Assembly: GCA_013215055.1 (NCBI GenBank)
Contig: JABSRQ010000007.1
Span: 62,001-126,000, forward strand
Source: Pseudomonadales bacterium
GTDB taxonomy: Bacteria; Pseudomonadota; Gammaproteobacteria; Pseudomonadales; DT-91
Reading direction: 5' to 3'
DNA length: 64,000 bases
Shown here: one piece after another, positions 33,892 through 43,393 of the stretch
Position numbering within the stretch: the stretch's first letter is position 1
Layout: each line of letters starts with the position of its first letter
Translations under genes and position numbers: made by a program
Notes under the pieces: model-generated
Told to the model about the DNA's origin: nothing
Databases searched by the model: none
The model's input: the letters and a program-made list of their open reading frames with translations, nothing else

Positions 33892-36800
33892 TTAATGCGG
33901 TAAATGACTAGAAGGGCTTTGTAAGTATTCGGCAAAGTTATCCGAGGGTATCGGTTTGGAATATAAATAGCCCTGGGCATAATCACAGCCCGCGATAGCT
34001 AAAAGATCACGCTGTGCACAGGTTTCTACGCCTTCGGCGATAACCTTTAAGCCCAGCTTATGCGCCATTACTACAATCGCTTCGCACAGGGCTAAATCAT
34101 CTGTATTCTCTTCAATATTCATTACAAAAGATCTATCTATTTTGATGTAGTCAATGTCGAATTTTTTTAAATACGATAAAGATGAATACCCGGTACCAAA
34201 ATCATCCAGGGATATGCCAATACCCGCCTGATGGAATGCCTGCATTTTTTCCAACACCAAATCCGGTGTATCTAACAAAATACCTTCGGTTATTTCTATA
34301 ACAATGGCCTCACCTGGAATATCATTCTCCTGTAAATAATCTAGCCAGCTTTGACCTCTGTTTTTTTCCGTTTCAATAAACTGAACAGGGGATTTATTCA
34401 CTGATATCTGAAAATTATCGATAAACTCCGCACGCCATTGTTTCGCTTGTGTTGCCGCCTGTTTAAATACCCACTCTCCTAACTCTATAATAAGGCCTGT
34501 ATCCTCAGCCAATGGAATAAAATCGTTGGGGCTTACAATGCCTTTTTCCGGGTGCAGCCAGCGGATCAACGCCTCGGCTTTATAGGTTTCTCCGGTAAGC
34601 AGATCTACAATCGGCTGATAATATACTTCAAACTGTTCGGTATTAATCGCGTTGCGTAACTCCCGGGTTAGGTACATGCGTTTATCCGCGGCCTGCTGCA
34701 AGGCACGGGTAAAATAGCTATAACGATTACGGCCCAGTTTTTTAGCTTGATACATGGCCTGATCTGCATATTTAAACAAATCCTGCATATTATCTGCATC
34801 ATCAGGATAAAGCGTCACACCAATACTGCCCGAGATAAATACTTTTTCTCCATCCAGATTAAATGGTTCGGCCAGTGCATGAATCATACTTTGCACAACA
34901 CGTTCTATTTGGTTTTGCTCATGTAAACCACATAACATCACGCTGAACTCATCCCCCCCTTGCCTAGCCACCGAATCAGTCTCCCTAACACAATACCTTA
35001 TGCGCTTGGCAGCTTCTATCAACAGAACATCCCCCATCAAATGCCCCAGCGTATCGTTAACTTCTTTGAACCTGTCCAGATCAACAAACAGTAAAACAAA
35101 GGGGTTGTGTTCACGTTTTCCTTTGGAGACTTCCTGCTCCATTCTATCGCTGAACATATTACGATTAGGCAAGTCGGTAAGATTGTCATAATTGGCTTGA
35201 TGCCAAATCATTTCTTCAGATTTTAGTTTTTCAGTCACATCGGAAAATAGCGTGACATAGCGATGAACCTTGCCATCTTTATGATAAATAGCATTAATCG
35301 TAAGCGATTGTGCAATCTCATCGCCGTTGCAACGCCGACTCCATATTTCGCCCTGCCAGCAGCCACTTTCAAACAAGGCTTTTTGAATCGTGGCAAAGGA
35401 ATGTTCATCTCGGATATCAGAAATATAACGTCGACTGCTTTGACCAATCATTTCATGTCCGGTAAAACCGGTCATTAACGTAAAAGCCGGATTGATCGCA
35501 ATCACATTAAATTTTGCATCATTCACCATCATCGCTTCACTGCTGTGTTCATAAACCATCGCAGCCAGCTCTAGCTCTTGCTGTATTTTTCTGCTGTCGG
35601 TAATATCAATCACCGAACCTGCCATGCGATAAGGCTGGCCATGCTCATCGCGTAACGCCTCTCCACGCAGATAAAACCAGCGATATTGCCCGGCCCGATT
35701 TCTTAAACGCATTTCCATTTCATAAGCCTTGGTTTCCCCGGCAAGATGACTGGCTATGGCCTTGCGAAAATTGAGTTTATCGTCTTGATGAATAATGTCT
35801 AAAAATGAAGAGGTCTTATCGGGGAATTCGGCATTCGAATAATCCAGCATTTCTTTGCAACGATCAGAATAAAAAATCGCATCGCTGCTCATCTCCCAAT
35901 CCCAAACCCCAAAACTGGCCCCCTTGGCAGCAAGTTGAAAGCGCTCTTCACTTAAACGTAAATTGTCCTCGGCCTGGACTCGCTCGGTCATATCCACAAA
36001 GGTCACAACAATATGGCTGAGTTCTTTATTTTCGTCATATTCCGGATAGGCATTAATCATCAGCCAGTGAATATTTTCACTGCCGCGCTGTTGAATGCCT
36101 AATAATTTATCGGTGATTCTAACACCGCTATTAACCACCTCATTCACCGGGTAATCATCCACCGCCAAACGCTGTTTTTTATTATCGATAAAATACCATT
36201 CGGCCTGATCGTGAAGCACCCCTTGCATCTGCGCGAGGCTATAACTGAGTAAATTAGAGGCCTGAAGATTACACAATAAAATCGATGTATCCGGCGCATG
36301 TACCACAACACCCGATTGTAAATTATCGATCAAGACTCTATGGCGCTGCTCACTTTCAAACAGCAGCTCTTCGGTTTTTTTGCGTGAGCTGATATCCGTA
36401 CAAGCGCCTATCATGCGTGTTGCCGCGCCCTCTTCATCGCAGCTAACAACAACACCCCTATCTAATACCCATTTATATTTTCCATCTTTGCATAAGATGC
36501 GATATTCATTTTGATAATTATTGCTTTCACCCTGCAAATGTAAATTTAATGCCTGCTCCATAGCCGGTAAATCATCGGCATGGATTCTGCTGATCAATTC
36601 TTGCCGAGAATTAGAAATTTCCGTCTCTTCATAGCCCAGCAGATGTTTCCAGTGCTCAGAATAATCAATCCTATGTTTGCTGATATGCCAATCCCAAACA
36701 CCGTCGCCAATGCTATCGATGGCCAAACGCCAGCGATTTTCACGCTGCGCCATCGCATGCATCAACACGACTCTGGCGCTAATATCTCGCATCATCCACA

Positions 36801-37185
36801 GCCAATAACGACCAAAATCGTCCATATCCAGAGGGGCACCCTCCAGCTCAACCCAGCACTCCTCACCATATTTATAATTAAGTATCAGCTCTCTACGCAA
36901 AGGTTTTTTATTATTGAGCGCATCTTTAAGCATCTCAATATCATCCGCTCTTGTTGCCTGTCCCATAAAGATACGCATATCCTGATGTTCTAGCTCAGAG
37001 GCGCTATAACCGGTCATTTTTTCCAGTGCCGCATTGGCAAATACAATTTTTTGACAGGAGGGTTCACGGCGTGATGTCGTAATAAAAACGGGACATTTAA
37101 AATGGCTAAAGCCGGCCTGTAATAGCGACAACCCCGGCATGGCCAAGGGGGGGGTTAAGCCTTTAGGCAGCTCACTATCAAACAT
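33892..37185 (-). CDS. Multi-PAS GGDEF-EAL c-di-GMP enzyme
   Basis: A 1097-residue cytosolic protein with about five PAS/PAC repeats (~25-655; two begin with forms of FGVWDWEMS/DGVWDWHIS), then GGDEF (~660-825) and EAL (~845-1085). GGDEF has an intact RQGGDEF and an upstream RETD in the I-site position. EAL has the AEALIRW signature and the DDFGTGYSSLSYLKKFDID loop, so both c-di-GMP synthesis and breakdown residues are present; net activity cannot be read from the sequence. No membrane helix is seen. It ends 21 bases before the start of the kinase gene on the same strand, so the two could be co-transcribed. Confidence 0.93.
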   Translation of the reverse strand: MFDSELPKGLTPPLAMPGLSLLQAGFSHFKCPVFITTSRREPSCQKIVFANAALEKMTGYSASELEHQDMRIFMGQATRADDIEMLKDALNNKKPLRRELILNYKYGEECWVELEGAPLDMDDFGRYWLWMMRDISARVVLMHAMAQRENRWRLAIDSIGDGVWDWHISKHRIDYSEHWKHLLGYEETEISNSRQELISRIHADDLPAMEQALNLHLQGESNNYQNEYRILCKDGKYKWVLDRGVVVSCDEEGAATRMIGACTDISSRKKTEELLFESEQRHRVLIDNLQSGVVVHAPDTSILLCNLQASNLLSYSLAQMQGVLHDQAEWYFIDNKKQRLAVDDYPVNEVVNSGVRITDKLLGIQQRGSENIHWLMINAYPEYDENKELSHIVVTFVDMTERVQAEDNLRLSEERFQLAAKGASFGVWDWEMSSDAIFYSDRCKEMLDYSNAEFPDKTSSFLDIIHQDDKLNFRKAIASHLAGETKAYEMEMRLRNRAGQYRWFYLRGEALRDEHGQPYRMAGSVIDITDSRKIQQELELAAMVYEHSSEAMMVNDAKFNVIAINPAFTLMTGFTGHEMIGQSSRRYISDIRDEHSFATIQKALFESGCWQGEIWSRRCNGDEIAQSLTINAIYHKDGKVHRYVTLFSDVTEKLKSEEMIWHQANYDNLTDLPNRNMFSDRMEQEVSKGKREHNPFVLLFVDLDRFKEVNDTLGHLMGDVLLIEAAKRIRYCVRETDSVARQGGDEFSVMLCGLHEQNQIERVVQSMIHALAEPFNLDGEKVFISGSIGVTLYPDDADNMQDLFKYADQAMYQAKKLGRNRYSYFTRALQQAADKRMYLTRELRNAINTEQFEVYYQPIVDLLTGETYKAEALIRWLHPEKGIVSPNDFIPLAEDTGLIIELGEWVFKQAATQAKQWRAEFIDNFQISVNKSPVQFIETEKNRGQSWLDYLQENDIPGEAIVIEITEGILLDTPDLVLEKMQAFHQAGIGISLDDFGTGYSSLSYLKKFDIDYIKIDRSFVMNIEENTDDLALCEAIVVMAHKLGLKVIAEGVETCAQRDLLAIAGCDYAQGYLYSKPIPSDNFAEYLQSPSSHLPH

Positions 37186-37402
37186 CAGCTAACCATGCGC
37201 TTTGCGGTTAGTGCCTGAAGGTTTTGTTGCTGAGCCCTGGGGCTAATGATGCTGTTGGGCATATCCTTATTCCTTGCCTGGTTACGGCGCGAATTTCACA
37301 GCAATGTATCTATCCCTATAAACTTAAGTTTCAGGCTTAATGACTGATAGATAATAATCATTTAAGCCTAGTACAAAATAGCCGAGCAACAAGCGCTTTT
37401 TA

Positions 37403-37597
37403 TTAACTGTTGATGCCGGTCATTTTCACCAAAATCATCGCCAGCACCAGTAGAAATGTCACTGAACCCAGGCTTAATAACGTGAAATACAGCGGCCTAA
37501 AGGGTGGCCGCTCGGTTTGATGAATAGGTGAATTAAGATATTCCTTGACCCTATCCTGATCTTCTTCGGTTAATTGGCGTTGCTTATCCATAATCAA
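37403..37597 (-). CDS. DUF3094 small membrane protein
   Basis: A 64-residue protein: an N-terminal amphipathic part (RQLTEEDQDRVKEYLNSPIH), RPPFRP, then one transmembrane helix (LGSVTFLLVLAMILVKM). This matches the DUF3094 family of gammaproteobacterial small membrane proteins of unknown function. Its ATG overlaps the stop of the upstream acyl-CoA dehydrogenase gene by four bases, implying translational coupling. A role in membrane association of beta-oxidation is possible but speculative. Confidence 0.75.
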   Translation of the reverse strand: MIMDKQRQLTEEDQDRVKEYLNSPIHQTERPPFRPLYFTLLSLGSVTFLLVLAMILVKMTGINS

Positions 37598-39372
37598 AAC
37601 TGCTCCAGATCTAATGCCATGGTTGATTGTGCACCCTGCGTAATGGCCATAGCCAAGGCGCTGATTTGCGGTAATAAACGTTGAATAAAGAATAAGCCGG
37701 TTTTAATTTTTCCATCATGAAACACGGCCGTATCACCCTGGGTAATGTCAATCGAGACATCCGCCATTTTCGCCCACATATAGCTGCAACTTAATAAACC
37801 TAATAATTGCAGATAATCATTAGCCGCCGTACCTGCCATATGAGGGTCGGTGTTGCTGGCGGAAAATATAGCCTTGGTGACTTGTTCTACCGTGTTGCTG
37901 GCAAATTTTAACGCCTCGGAAAAAGGCATCATTTTAGATTTTTTTGATATTTCATCAATAAAGTCATTAATTTCGGTGAGGTAGACAATCAGATATTCGC
38001 CTTGATTCGCCAACACCTTACGGCCAATTAAATCCATCGCCTGAATGCCGTTGGTGCCTTCATAAATTTGATTGATGCGTGCATCACGCACAATCTGCTC
38101 CATGCCCCATTCACGAATATAACCATGGCCACCCAGCACCTGTTGGCCCATCACCGCCAACTCAAAACCCTTATCGGTTAAAAAGGCTTTTACAATCGGG
38201 GTTAGCAGTGCCACCAACTTTTCAGCCCGCTCTGCCTCGGCTCCATCACTTGATTTGGTTTTATCCAGCTGCATGCCGGTATACACCGCAAAGGCCCTAC
38301 AGGCTTCTATATAAGCCTTCTGTGTCATCAACATGCGGCGCACATCACCGTGATCAATAATTGCATCGGCTATGCCTTCTTTACTGGAACCCGGTGCGCG
38401 GCTTTGCACTCGATCTTTGGCGTATTCCACCGCGCCCTGATAAGACAGTTGTGCCATAGACAGGCCCTGCACCCCAACAAAAACCCGCTCGTAGTTCATC
38501 ATCGTAAACATCGCATTCAGGCCCTGATTCACCTCACCGATTAAGAAGGCCTCGGCCGCGTCATAATTCATTACACAGGTGCTGGAGGCATGTAAACCCA
38601 TTTTCTCTTCCAGCGAACCACAACTAAACGCATTACGCTCACCTAATGAACCATCGTCATTAACCTTATATTTAGGCGCCAAAAATAAAGATATACCCTT
38701 GGGGCCTGCCGGAGCATCGGGTAATTTTGCCAAGACCAGATGAATAATATTTTCACTTAAATCATGATCACCGCCGGTGATAAAAATTTTCTGGCCAGTA
38801 AGTAGATAACTGCCATCGGCTTGAGGATCGGCTTTAGTGCGAATAAGGCCCAGATCGGTTCCAGCATGAGATTCCGTTAACGCCATCGCCCCAGTCCATT
38901 GGCCTGTGTACATATTGGGTAAATAACGTTGTTTTAATGTATCACTCGCATGCGCATTGATGCAAAAAGCGGCACCGGAAGTGAGGTTGGAATATAAACA
39001 AAAAGCCGGGGATGCGGCATTAACCATCTCATCAAACATATTGGTTAACATCTTTGGCAGACCCTGGCCGTCATAATCGGGGTTTCCGCCTAAACTCATC
39101 CAACCATTTTCGGCAAATGTGCGAAAAGCGGCTTGATAACCGGCTGCGGTTTTTACATTGCCATCTTCCATAGATACGCCCTCTTCATCGCCAGGGCGGT
39201 TGATAGGGGCAATTAACTGCTGACAAATCTTAGCGCCTTCGTCTAACACCGTAGTCGCTAATTCCGCATTACAATGGGAAAAAGCCGGTATCGCCTGCCA
39301 AATGCTTTCGGCATCAAAAACCTGCGTTAATAAATACTGCATATCCGCCATAGGGGCTTTATATTCAGGCAT
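37594..39372 (-). CDS. Acyl-CoA dehydrogenase, FadE5-like (copy 1)
   Basis: A 592-residue flavoprotein of the long acyl-CoA dehydrogenase type with an extra C-terminal domain. It catalyses the first step of beta-oxidation. The N-terminus PEYKAPMADMQYLL is characteristic; TESHAGTDLGLIRTKA and the FITGGDHD region form the FAD/substrate site. QIYEGTNGIQAMDLIGRKVL (around residue 434) contains the catalytic Glu. It is paralogous to the gene at 41429. It starts an operon with the DUF3094 gene. Substrate chain length cannot be told from the sequence. Confidence 0.92.
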   Translation of the reverse strand: MPEYKAPMADMQYLLTQVFDAESIWQAIPAFSHCNAELATTVLDEGAKICQQLIAPINRPGDEEGVSMEDGNVKTAAGYQAAFRTFAENGWMSLGGNPDYDGQGLPKMLTNMFDEMVNAASPAFCLYSNLTSGAAFCINAHASDTLKQRYLPNMYTGQWTGAMALTESHAGTDLGLIRTKADPQADGSYLLTGQKIFITGGDHDLSENIIHLVLAKLPDAPAGPKGISLFLAPKYKVNDDGSLGERNAFSCGSLEEKMGLHASSTCVMNYDAAEAFLIGEVNQGLNAMFTMMNYERVFVGVQGLSMAQLSYQGAVEYAKDRVQSRAPGSSKEGIADAIIDHGDVRRMLMTQKAYIEACRAFAVYTGMQLDKTKSSDGAEAERAEKLVALLTPIVKAFLTDKGFELAVMGQQVLGGHGYIREWGMEQIVRDARINQIYEGTNGIQAMDLIGRKVLANQGEYLIVYLTEINDFIDEISKKSKMMPFSEALKFASNTVEQVTKAIFSASNTDPHMAGTAANDYLQLLGLLSCSYMWAKMADVSIDITQGDTAVFHDGKIKTGLFFIQRLLPQISALAMAITQGAQSTMALDLEQF

Positions 39373-39573
39373 ACGTTTTACCTATTATTCCATGATTTAT
39401 CAAAAGTTTAGCATAGCTAAAGCCAACTTGAGCAAGGACTTAAACGATTTGATTATTTAGATAAATGTCTAACTCTGAAGACTGGACTTAGAAAAAATAA
39501 AGCTACCTATGGAACAAGCCCACCCGTATGTAATAAACTGATTGATTAACCGCCACTTAAAAAGAATGCTTAC

Positions 39574-41322
39574 ATGGGCTTTTTATCCTCCCTCTTAGCC
39601 AGCTTTAGCCAACGTGATAAATTATTGCTGGCTTGCATCATATTAACGACGCTTGGCTGCCTGTTATCCCTTGCGATTCCATCGGTTCAACTAACTAAAA
39701 TTTATCATGGCACAGGCTTTTATTTATTGTTTGCCAGCTTTGTCTATTGGCTGTATCTGATTTTGCCCAGAAAATCCGATAAAGCAGCCTTGTTCACGTT
39801 TATCAGCCAACAAGGCTGGGTATTACTGTTATTTACAGTGATTGTGGCGCTGATGTTTTTTGTCAGCCCTATACAGTTTCGAGTGCTGGCCGATGAAACT
39901 AATTTATTAGGCATCGCTAATAGCATGTATCAGGAACACAGTTTTGCTAATCGCACATCCAGCCTGCTTTATTTTCAGCAACAGCATGAAATCACCAGTG
40001 AATGGGGTATACGCCCAAACCTATTCCCCTTTATGATTTACCTGATGCATAGCATCAAAGGTTATAGCGCCTATAACGGCTTTATTGTGAACTTTATTGC
40101 CGGTGTTAGCTGTTTATGGTCTTTTTACTGGCTGCTATCACGCTTCTTTCAACAAAGCCTGGCCTTATTAGGCGCCATCACGTTAGCCGCCTTCCCAGTA
40201 TTTGTATTATGGGTCACCTCCAGCGGTTTTGAAATTGTTAACCTGGCCTTGGCGCTTATTGCTTTTTGCTGGTTTTATCAATACCAGCAAGATCATGATG
40301 GCTATCATTTGGAACGCCTGGCTTTAACCTTGGTATTACTGGCCCAAACCCGCTATGAATCGGCAGTGTTTGTTTTCACGTTAGGCGCGGCGGTATTGCT
40401 GATGTTGCGTGTGCCCCACCTTAAAAAACTGTCGTTCCGATTAGCGATATTACCGTTATTTTTCTTACCCATCGCCTGGCAGCGGGTGATAAAAACCAAT
40501 AAAGGCGATTATCAGGTGACCGGCGATGATGCGATATTCAGCATCGATAACTGGTTAAAACATATCGATTTAGCCTGGCAATACTTCAGCACCGATAAAG
40601 ACTTCTACGGCACAATTGCCGCGGTTTTTTATCTGGCCTTGATCGGTATGGCCATCGCTTGTGTGCAGCTCATACGTAAACGTAAGACTCTCAGCACCTC
40701 CACCACGGCCCTGTTAATCGCCTCCAGCTTATCGTTATTAGCGCTGAATACGGTGGTGTTTGCCTATTTCTGGGGAAATCTAACCGCGGCTTTTACGATT
40801 CGCTTAGGCATTATCTTCCTGCCATTTATTATCGCCCTGGCTATTTATGCGATCCAGCAATTGGCCGACCAATTTGCCTTACATCACAGAGCCTCAACCA
40901 AGGCCTTATTGGTTGCAGGTTTCAGCCTCTGTTTATTTTATTGGCCCACCGCCGGTAAAAATGAGGCAGCCTCGCAACTCACGTTAAATAGACAATATCA
41001 CACCTTATTAAACTATTTAGAAACTCACTATCCCGAAAGAAATATTCTTATCATCACCGATAGGCCGGGCATGTATAGCGTACATGAATGGGGTGCGGTA
41101 AATTTCCGTTATGCCGACAAACATCAACAACGTATTAAAAACGAGTTAAAACGTAAGCTTTATCAAGATGTGCTGGTGCTACAGCTAATAGAATATGACA
41201 CGGATGATGCGATTAAAGGCACGGCCTTAAAAGCGGATTTTGATTTGGAAATTGAGTTTGAATCGCAGCACAGTGCCACGGCTAAGATGCGTATATCGCA
41301 TATCAAAAAAGGACAGCCTTAA
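39574..41322 (+). CDS. GT-C type multi-pass membrane glycosyltransferase-like protein
   Basis: A 582-residue membrane protein with about ten hydrophobic helices. The first large outer loop carries an acidic DE pair (FRVLADETNLLGIANSMYQE), the position where GT-C/ArnT-like enzymes place their metal or catalytic acid. A soluble C-terminal tail of ~120 residues includes YPERNILIITDRPGMYS. A lipid-linked sugar transferase role at the periplasmic face is likely from the fold, but donor and acceptor are unknown. It sits between two FadE paralogues and converges on the second. Confidence 0.65.
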   Translation: MGFLSSLLASFSQRDKLLLACIILTTLGCLLSLAIPSVQLTKIYHGTGFYLLFASFVYWLYLILPRKSDKAALFTFISQQGWVLLLFTVIVALMFFVSPIQFRVLADETNLLGIANSMYQEHSFANRTSSLLYFQQQHEITSEWGIRPNLFPFMIYLMHSIKGYSAYNGFIVNFIAGVSCLWSFYWLLSRFFQQSLALLGAITLAAFPVFVLWVTSSGFEIVNLALALIAFCWFYQYQQDHDGYHLERLALTLVLLAQTRYESAVFVFTLGAAVLLMLRVPHLKKLSFRLAILPLFFLPIAWQRVIKTNKGDYQVTGDDAIFSIDNWLKHIDLAWQYFSTDKDFYGTIAAVFYLALIGMAIACVQLIRKRKTLSTSTTALLIASSLSLLALNTVVFAYFWGNLTAAFTIRLGIIFLPFIIALAIYAIQQLADQFALHHRASTKALLVAGFSLCLFYWPTAGKNEAASQLTLNRQYHTLLNYLETHYPERNILIITDRPGMYSVHEWGAVNFRYADKHQQRIKNELKRKLYQDVLVLQLIEYDTDDAIKGTALKADFDLEIEFESQHSATAKMRISHIKKGQP

Positions 41323-41360
41323 CCCTGAGACTAAGAACTAAAGCTAAGAAATCTACATAT

Positions 41361-41384
41361 AAAAAAACAGGCCAAGGCCTGTTT
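41361..41384. terminator. Bidirectional terminator
   Basis: AAACAGGCC (41365-41373), two-base loop, GGCCTGTTT (41376-41384), preceded by an A-run that reads as U's on the minus strand. It lies between the convergent GT-C gene and the second FadE gene and can serve both. Confidence 0.7.
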
Positions 41385-41428
41385 AAAAGTATTATAAGCC
41401 CTGCTAAACACAGGGCGGGTAATCGTAT

Positions 41429-43225
41429 TTAGAACGCAAACTGATCTTCGTCCATATCCATCAAACAATCTGCACCACCCAAGGCTGACTGCGCATGTGC
41501 TTGAGCACGTGGCAATAAACGTTTGAAGTAGAAATCAGCGGTTTTAACTTTAGCACTGTAGAACGCTTCTTCTGTGGTGCCTTCAGCTAACTTCTCCTGC
41601 GCTACTTTAGACATGCGTAACCAGGTGTAAGCCATCGCTACATAACCACCAAACATCAAGAAATCAACAGACGCTGCACCAATCTCATCCAGGTTCTCAG
41701 CCTTGCCGCCGATTTCCATGGTCAGCTCGCCCCACTGTGTATTTAATGCTAACAGCTGCTCAACTTGCTCTTTTAAAGCTTCATCGGCTTCGTTAGCTTT
41801 ACAGAACTTGTAGATCTCTTTGGTGTAGTTACGTAATAACTCACCACCTGAGCCTAATACTTTACGGCCAATTAGATCCAGCGCCTGAATACCGGTAGTA
41901 CCTTCATAAACCATGGAAATGCGACAATCTCTAACGATTTGCTCCATGCCCCATTCGTGTACATAGCCGTGGCCACCAAAGATTTGTAACCCTAAGTTTG
42001 AAGATTCAAAACCTAATTCGGTACAGAAGGCTTTGGCGATAGGCGTTAATAACGCCATTCTATCGCCAGCGGCTTTTTGGATCTCTTCGGTAGCACCGTT
42101 GTTGATCTTGTCGCCGTCAAAAGACAGTTCATACAAGAACGCACGGAAACCTTCGGTGAAGGCTTTTTGGGTTAATAACATTCTACGTACATCTGGGTGT
42201 ACGATAATAGGATCGGCTGGGCCGTCCGGATTTTTAACACCGGTTAATGAACGCATCGCCAAGCGGTCTTTGGCATAAGCCAGAGAGCCTTGATACGCCA
42301 ATTGCGCCATACACAGGCCTTGTAAACCGGTGCCTAAACGCGCTTCATTCATCATCGTGAACATTTGTTGTAAACCGGTGTTTTCACCACCTACGATGAA
42401 GCCAGTTGCGCCATCGAAGTTCATCACGCAGGTAGAAGAACCCTTGATGCCCATTTTTTTCTCTATAGAACCTGCAAATACCGGGTTACGTTCGCCAGGG
42501 TTACCCTCGGAATCCGGCATAAACTTAGGCACGATAAATAAAGAAATACCTGCGGTGCCTTCTGGAGCGCCAACAATACGTGCCAAGGTTAGATGCACGA
42601 TATTCTCGGCCATGTCGTGATCACCACCGGTGACAAAGTGCTTGGCACCGGAAATTTTATAAGAACCGTCTTCCTGTGGCTCGGCCTTGGTTCTGGCCTG
42701 ACCTACATCCGAACCACAATGCGCTTCGGTGATACACATGGTGCCGGTCCAGATACCTTCAACCATCTTGGACACATACACTTCACGTTGTGAATCATTG
42801 CCGTGTTCGTTGATACATTTAACCGCACCAAACGTCAGGCCGGTATACATATTCCAGGCCCAGTTTGCAGAACCTAATAATTCATTGACCAGGATACCGG
42901 CAGAAGCCGGTAAATTTTGGCCACCCACTTCTTCAGTCGCAACCATGCCAGCCCAACCGCCTTCGGCGTAGGCTTTAAAAGCATCAGCAAAACCGGTAGG
43001 GGTTGTCACATTACCATCAACAAACTTACAGCCTTCTGCATCACCGGATTGGTTGATAGGGCTTAATACATTTTCAGCCAGCTTTGCCGCTTCATTGATG
43101 ATCGCATCACGCGTCTCGTTATCGAACTCGGTACGCCCTTGTAAAGCTGCATAATGGTTTTCAGCATCCAATAAATCGTCTAAAACAAAACGCATATCGC
43201 GTAATGGCGCCTTATAATCTGGCAT
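41429..43225 (-). CDS. Acyl-CoA dehydrogenase, FadE5-like (copy 2)
   Basis: A 598-residue paralogue of the enzyme at 37594. It shares the PDYKAPLRDMRFVLDDLLDA start, TEAHCGSDVGQARTKAEPQ, and MVYEGTTGIQALDLIGRKVL with the catalytic Glu. It oxidises acyl-CoA to enoyl-CoA using FAD, passing electrons to ETF. The strong upstream sequence AGGAGAGA fits a well-expressed gene. Codon use looks even and GC slightly above its neighbours. The C-terminal ~130 residues are the extra helical domain of this subfamily. Confidence 0.93.
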   Translation of the reverse strand: MPDYKAPLRDMRFVLDDLLDAENHYAALQGRTEFDNETRDAIINEAAKLAENVLSPINQSGDAEGCKFVDGNVTTPTGFADAFKAYAEGGWAGMVATEEVGGQNLPASAGILVNELLGSANWAWNMYTGLTFGAVKCINEHGNDSQREVYVSKMVEGIWTGTMCITEAHCGSDVGQARTKAEPQEDGSYKISGAKHFVTGGDHDMAENIVHLTLARIVGAPEGTAGISLFIVPKFMPDSEGNPGERNPVFAGSIEKKMGIKGSSTCVMNFDGATGFIVGGENTGLQQMFTMMNEARLGTGLQGLCMAQLAYQGSLAYAKDRLAMRSLTGVKNPDGPADPIIVHPDVRRMLLTQKAFTEGFRAFLYELSFDGDKINNGATEEIQKAAGDRMALLTPIAKAFCTELGFESSNLGLQIFGGHGYVHEWGMEQIVRDCRISMVYEGTTGIQALDLIGRKVLGSGGELLRNYTKEIYKFCKANEADEALKEQVEQLLALNTQWGELTMEIGGKAENLDEIGAASVDFLMFGGYVAMAYTWLRMSKVAQEKLAEGTTEEAFYSAKVKTADFYFKRLLPRAQAHAQSALGGADCLMDMDEDQFAF

Positions 43226-43393
43226 GTGTCTCTCCTGAACATAGGATTAATGAAAAAGTGTCTATCTGGCATCATAGCGCCAGGGTGAATGCTTGGCTAT
43301 GGTAATTCAGATAGTTGACCGTTTAAGCCAATGTTCTGTAAAAAAGGTGCAGAAAATGCCAGTTTTTTAACATTCGCTATCATGGAAATACCC

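Noticed and set aside
36580-36993. 137-codon + strand frame inside the GGDEF-EAL gene
   Set aside because: Antisense to a well-supported PAS domain; no ribosome site or family similarity.
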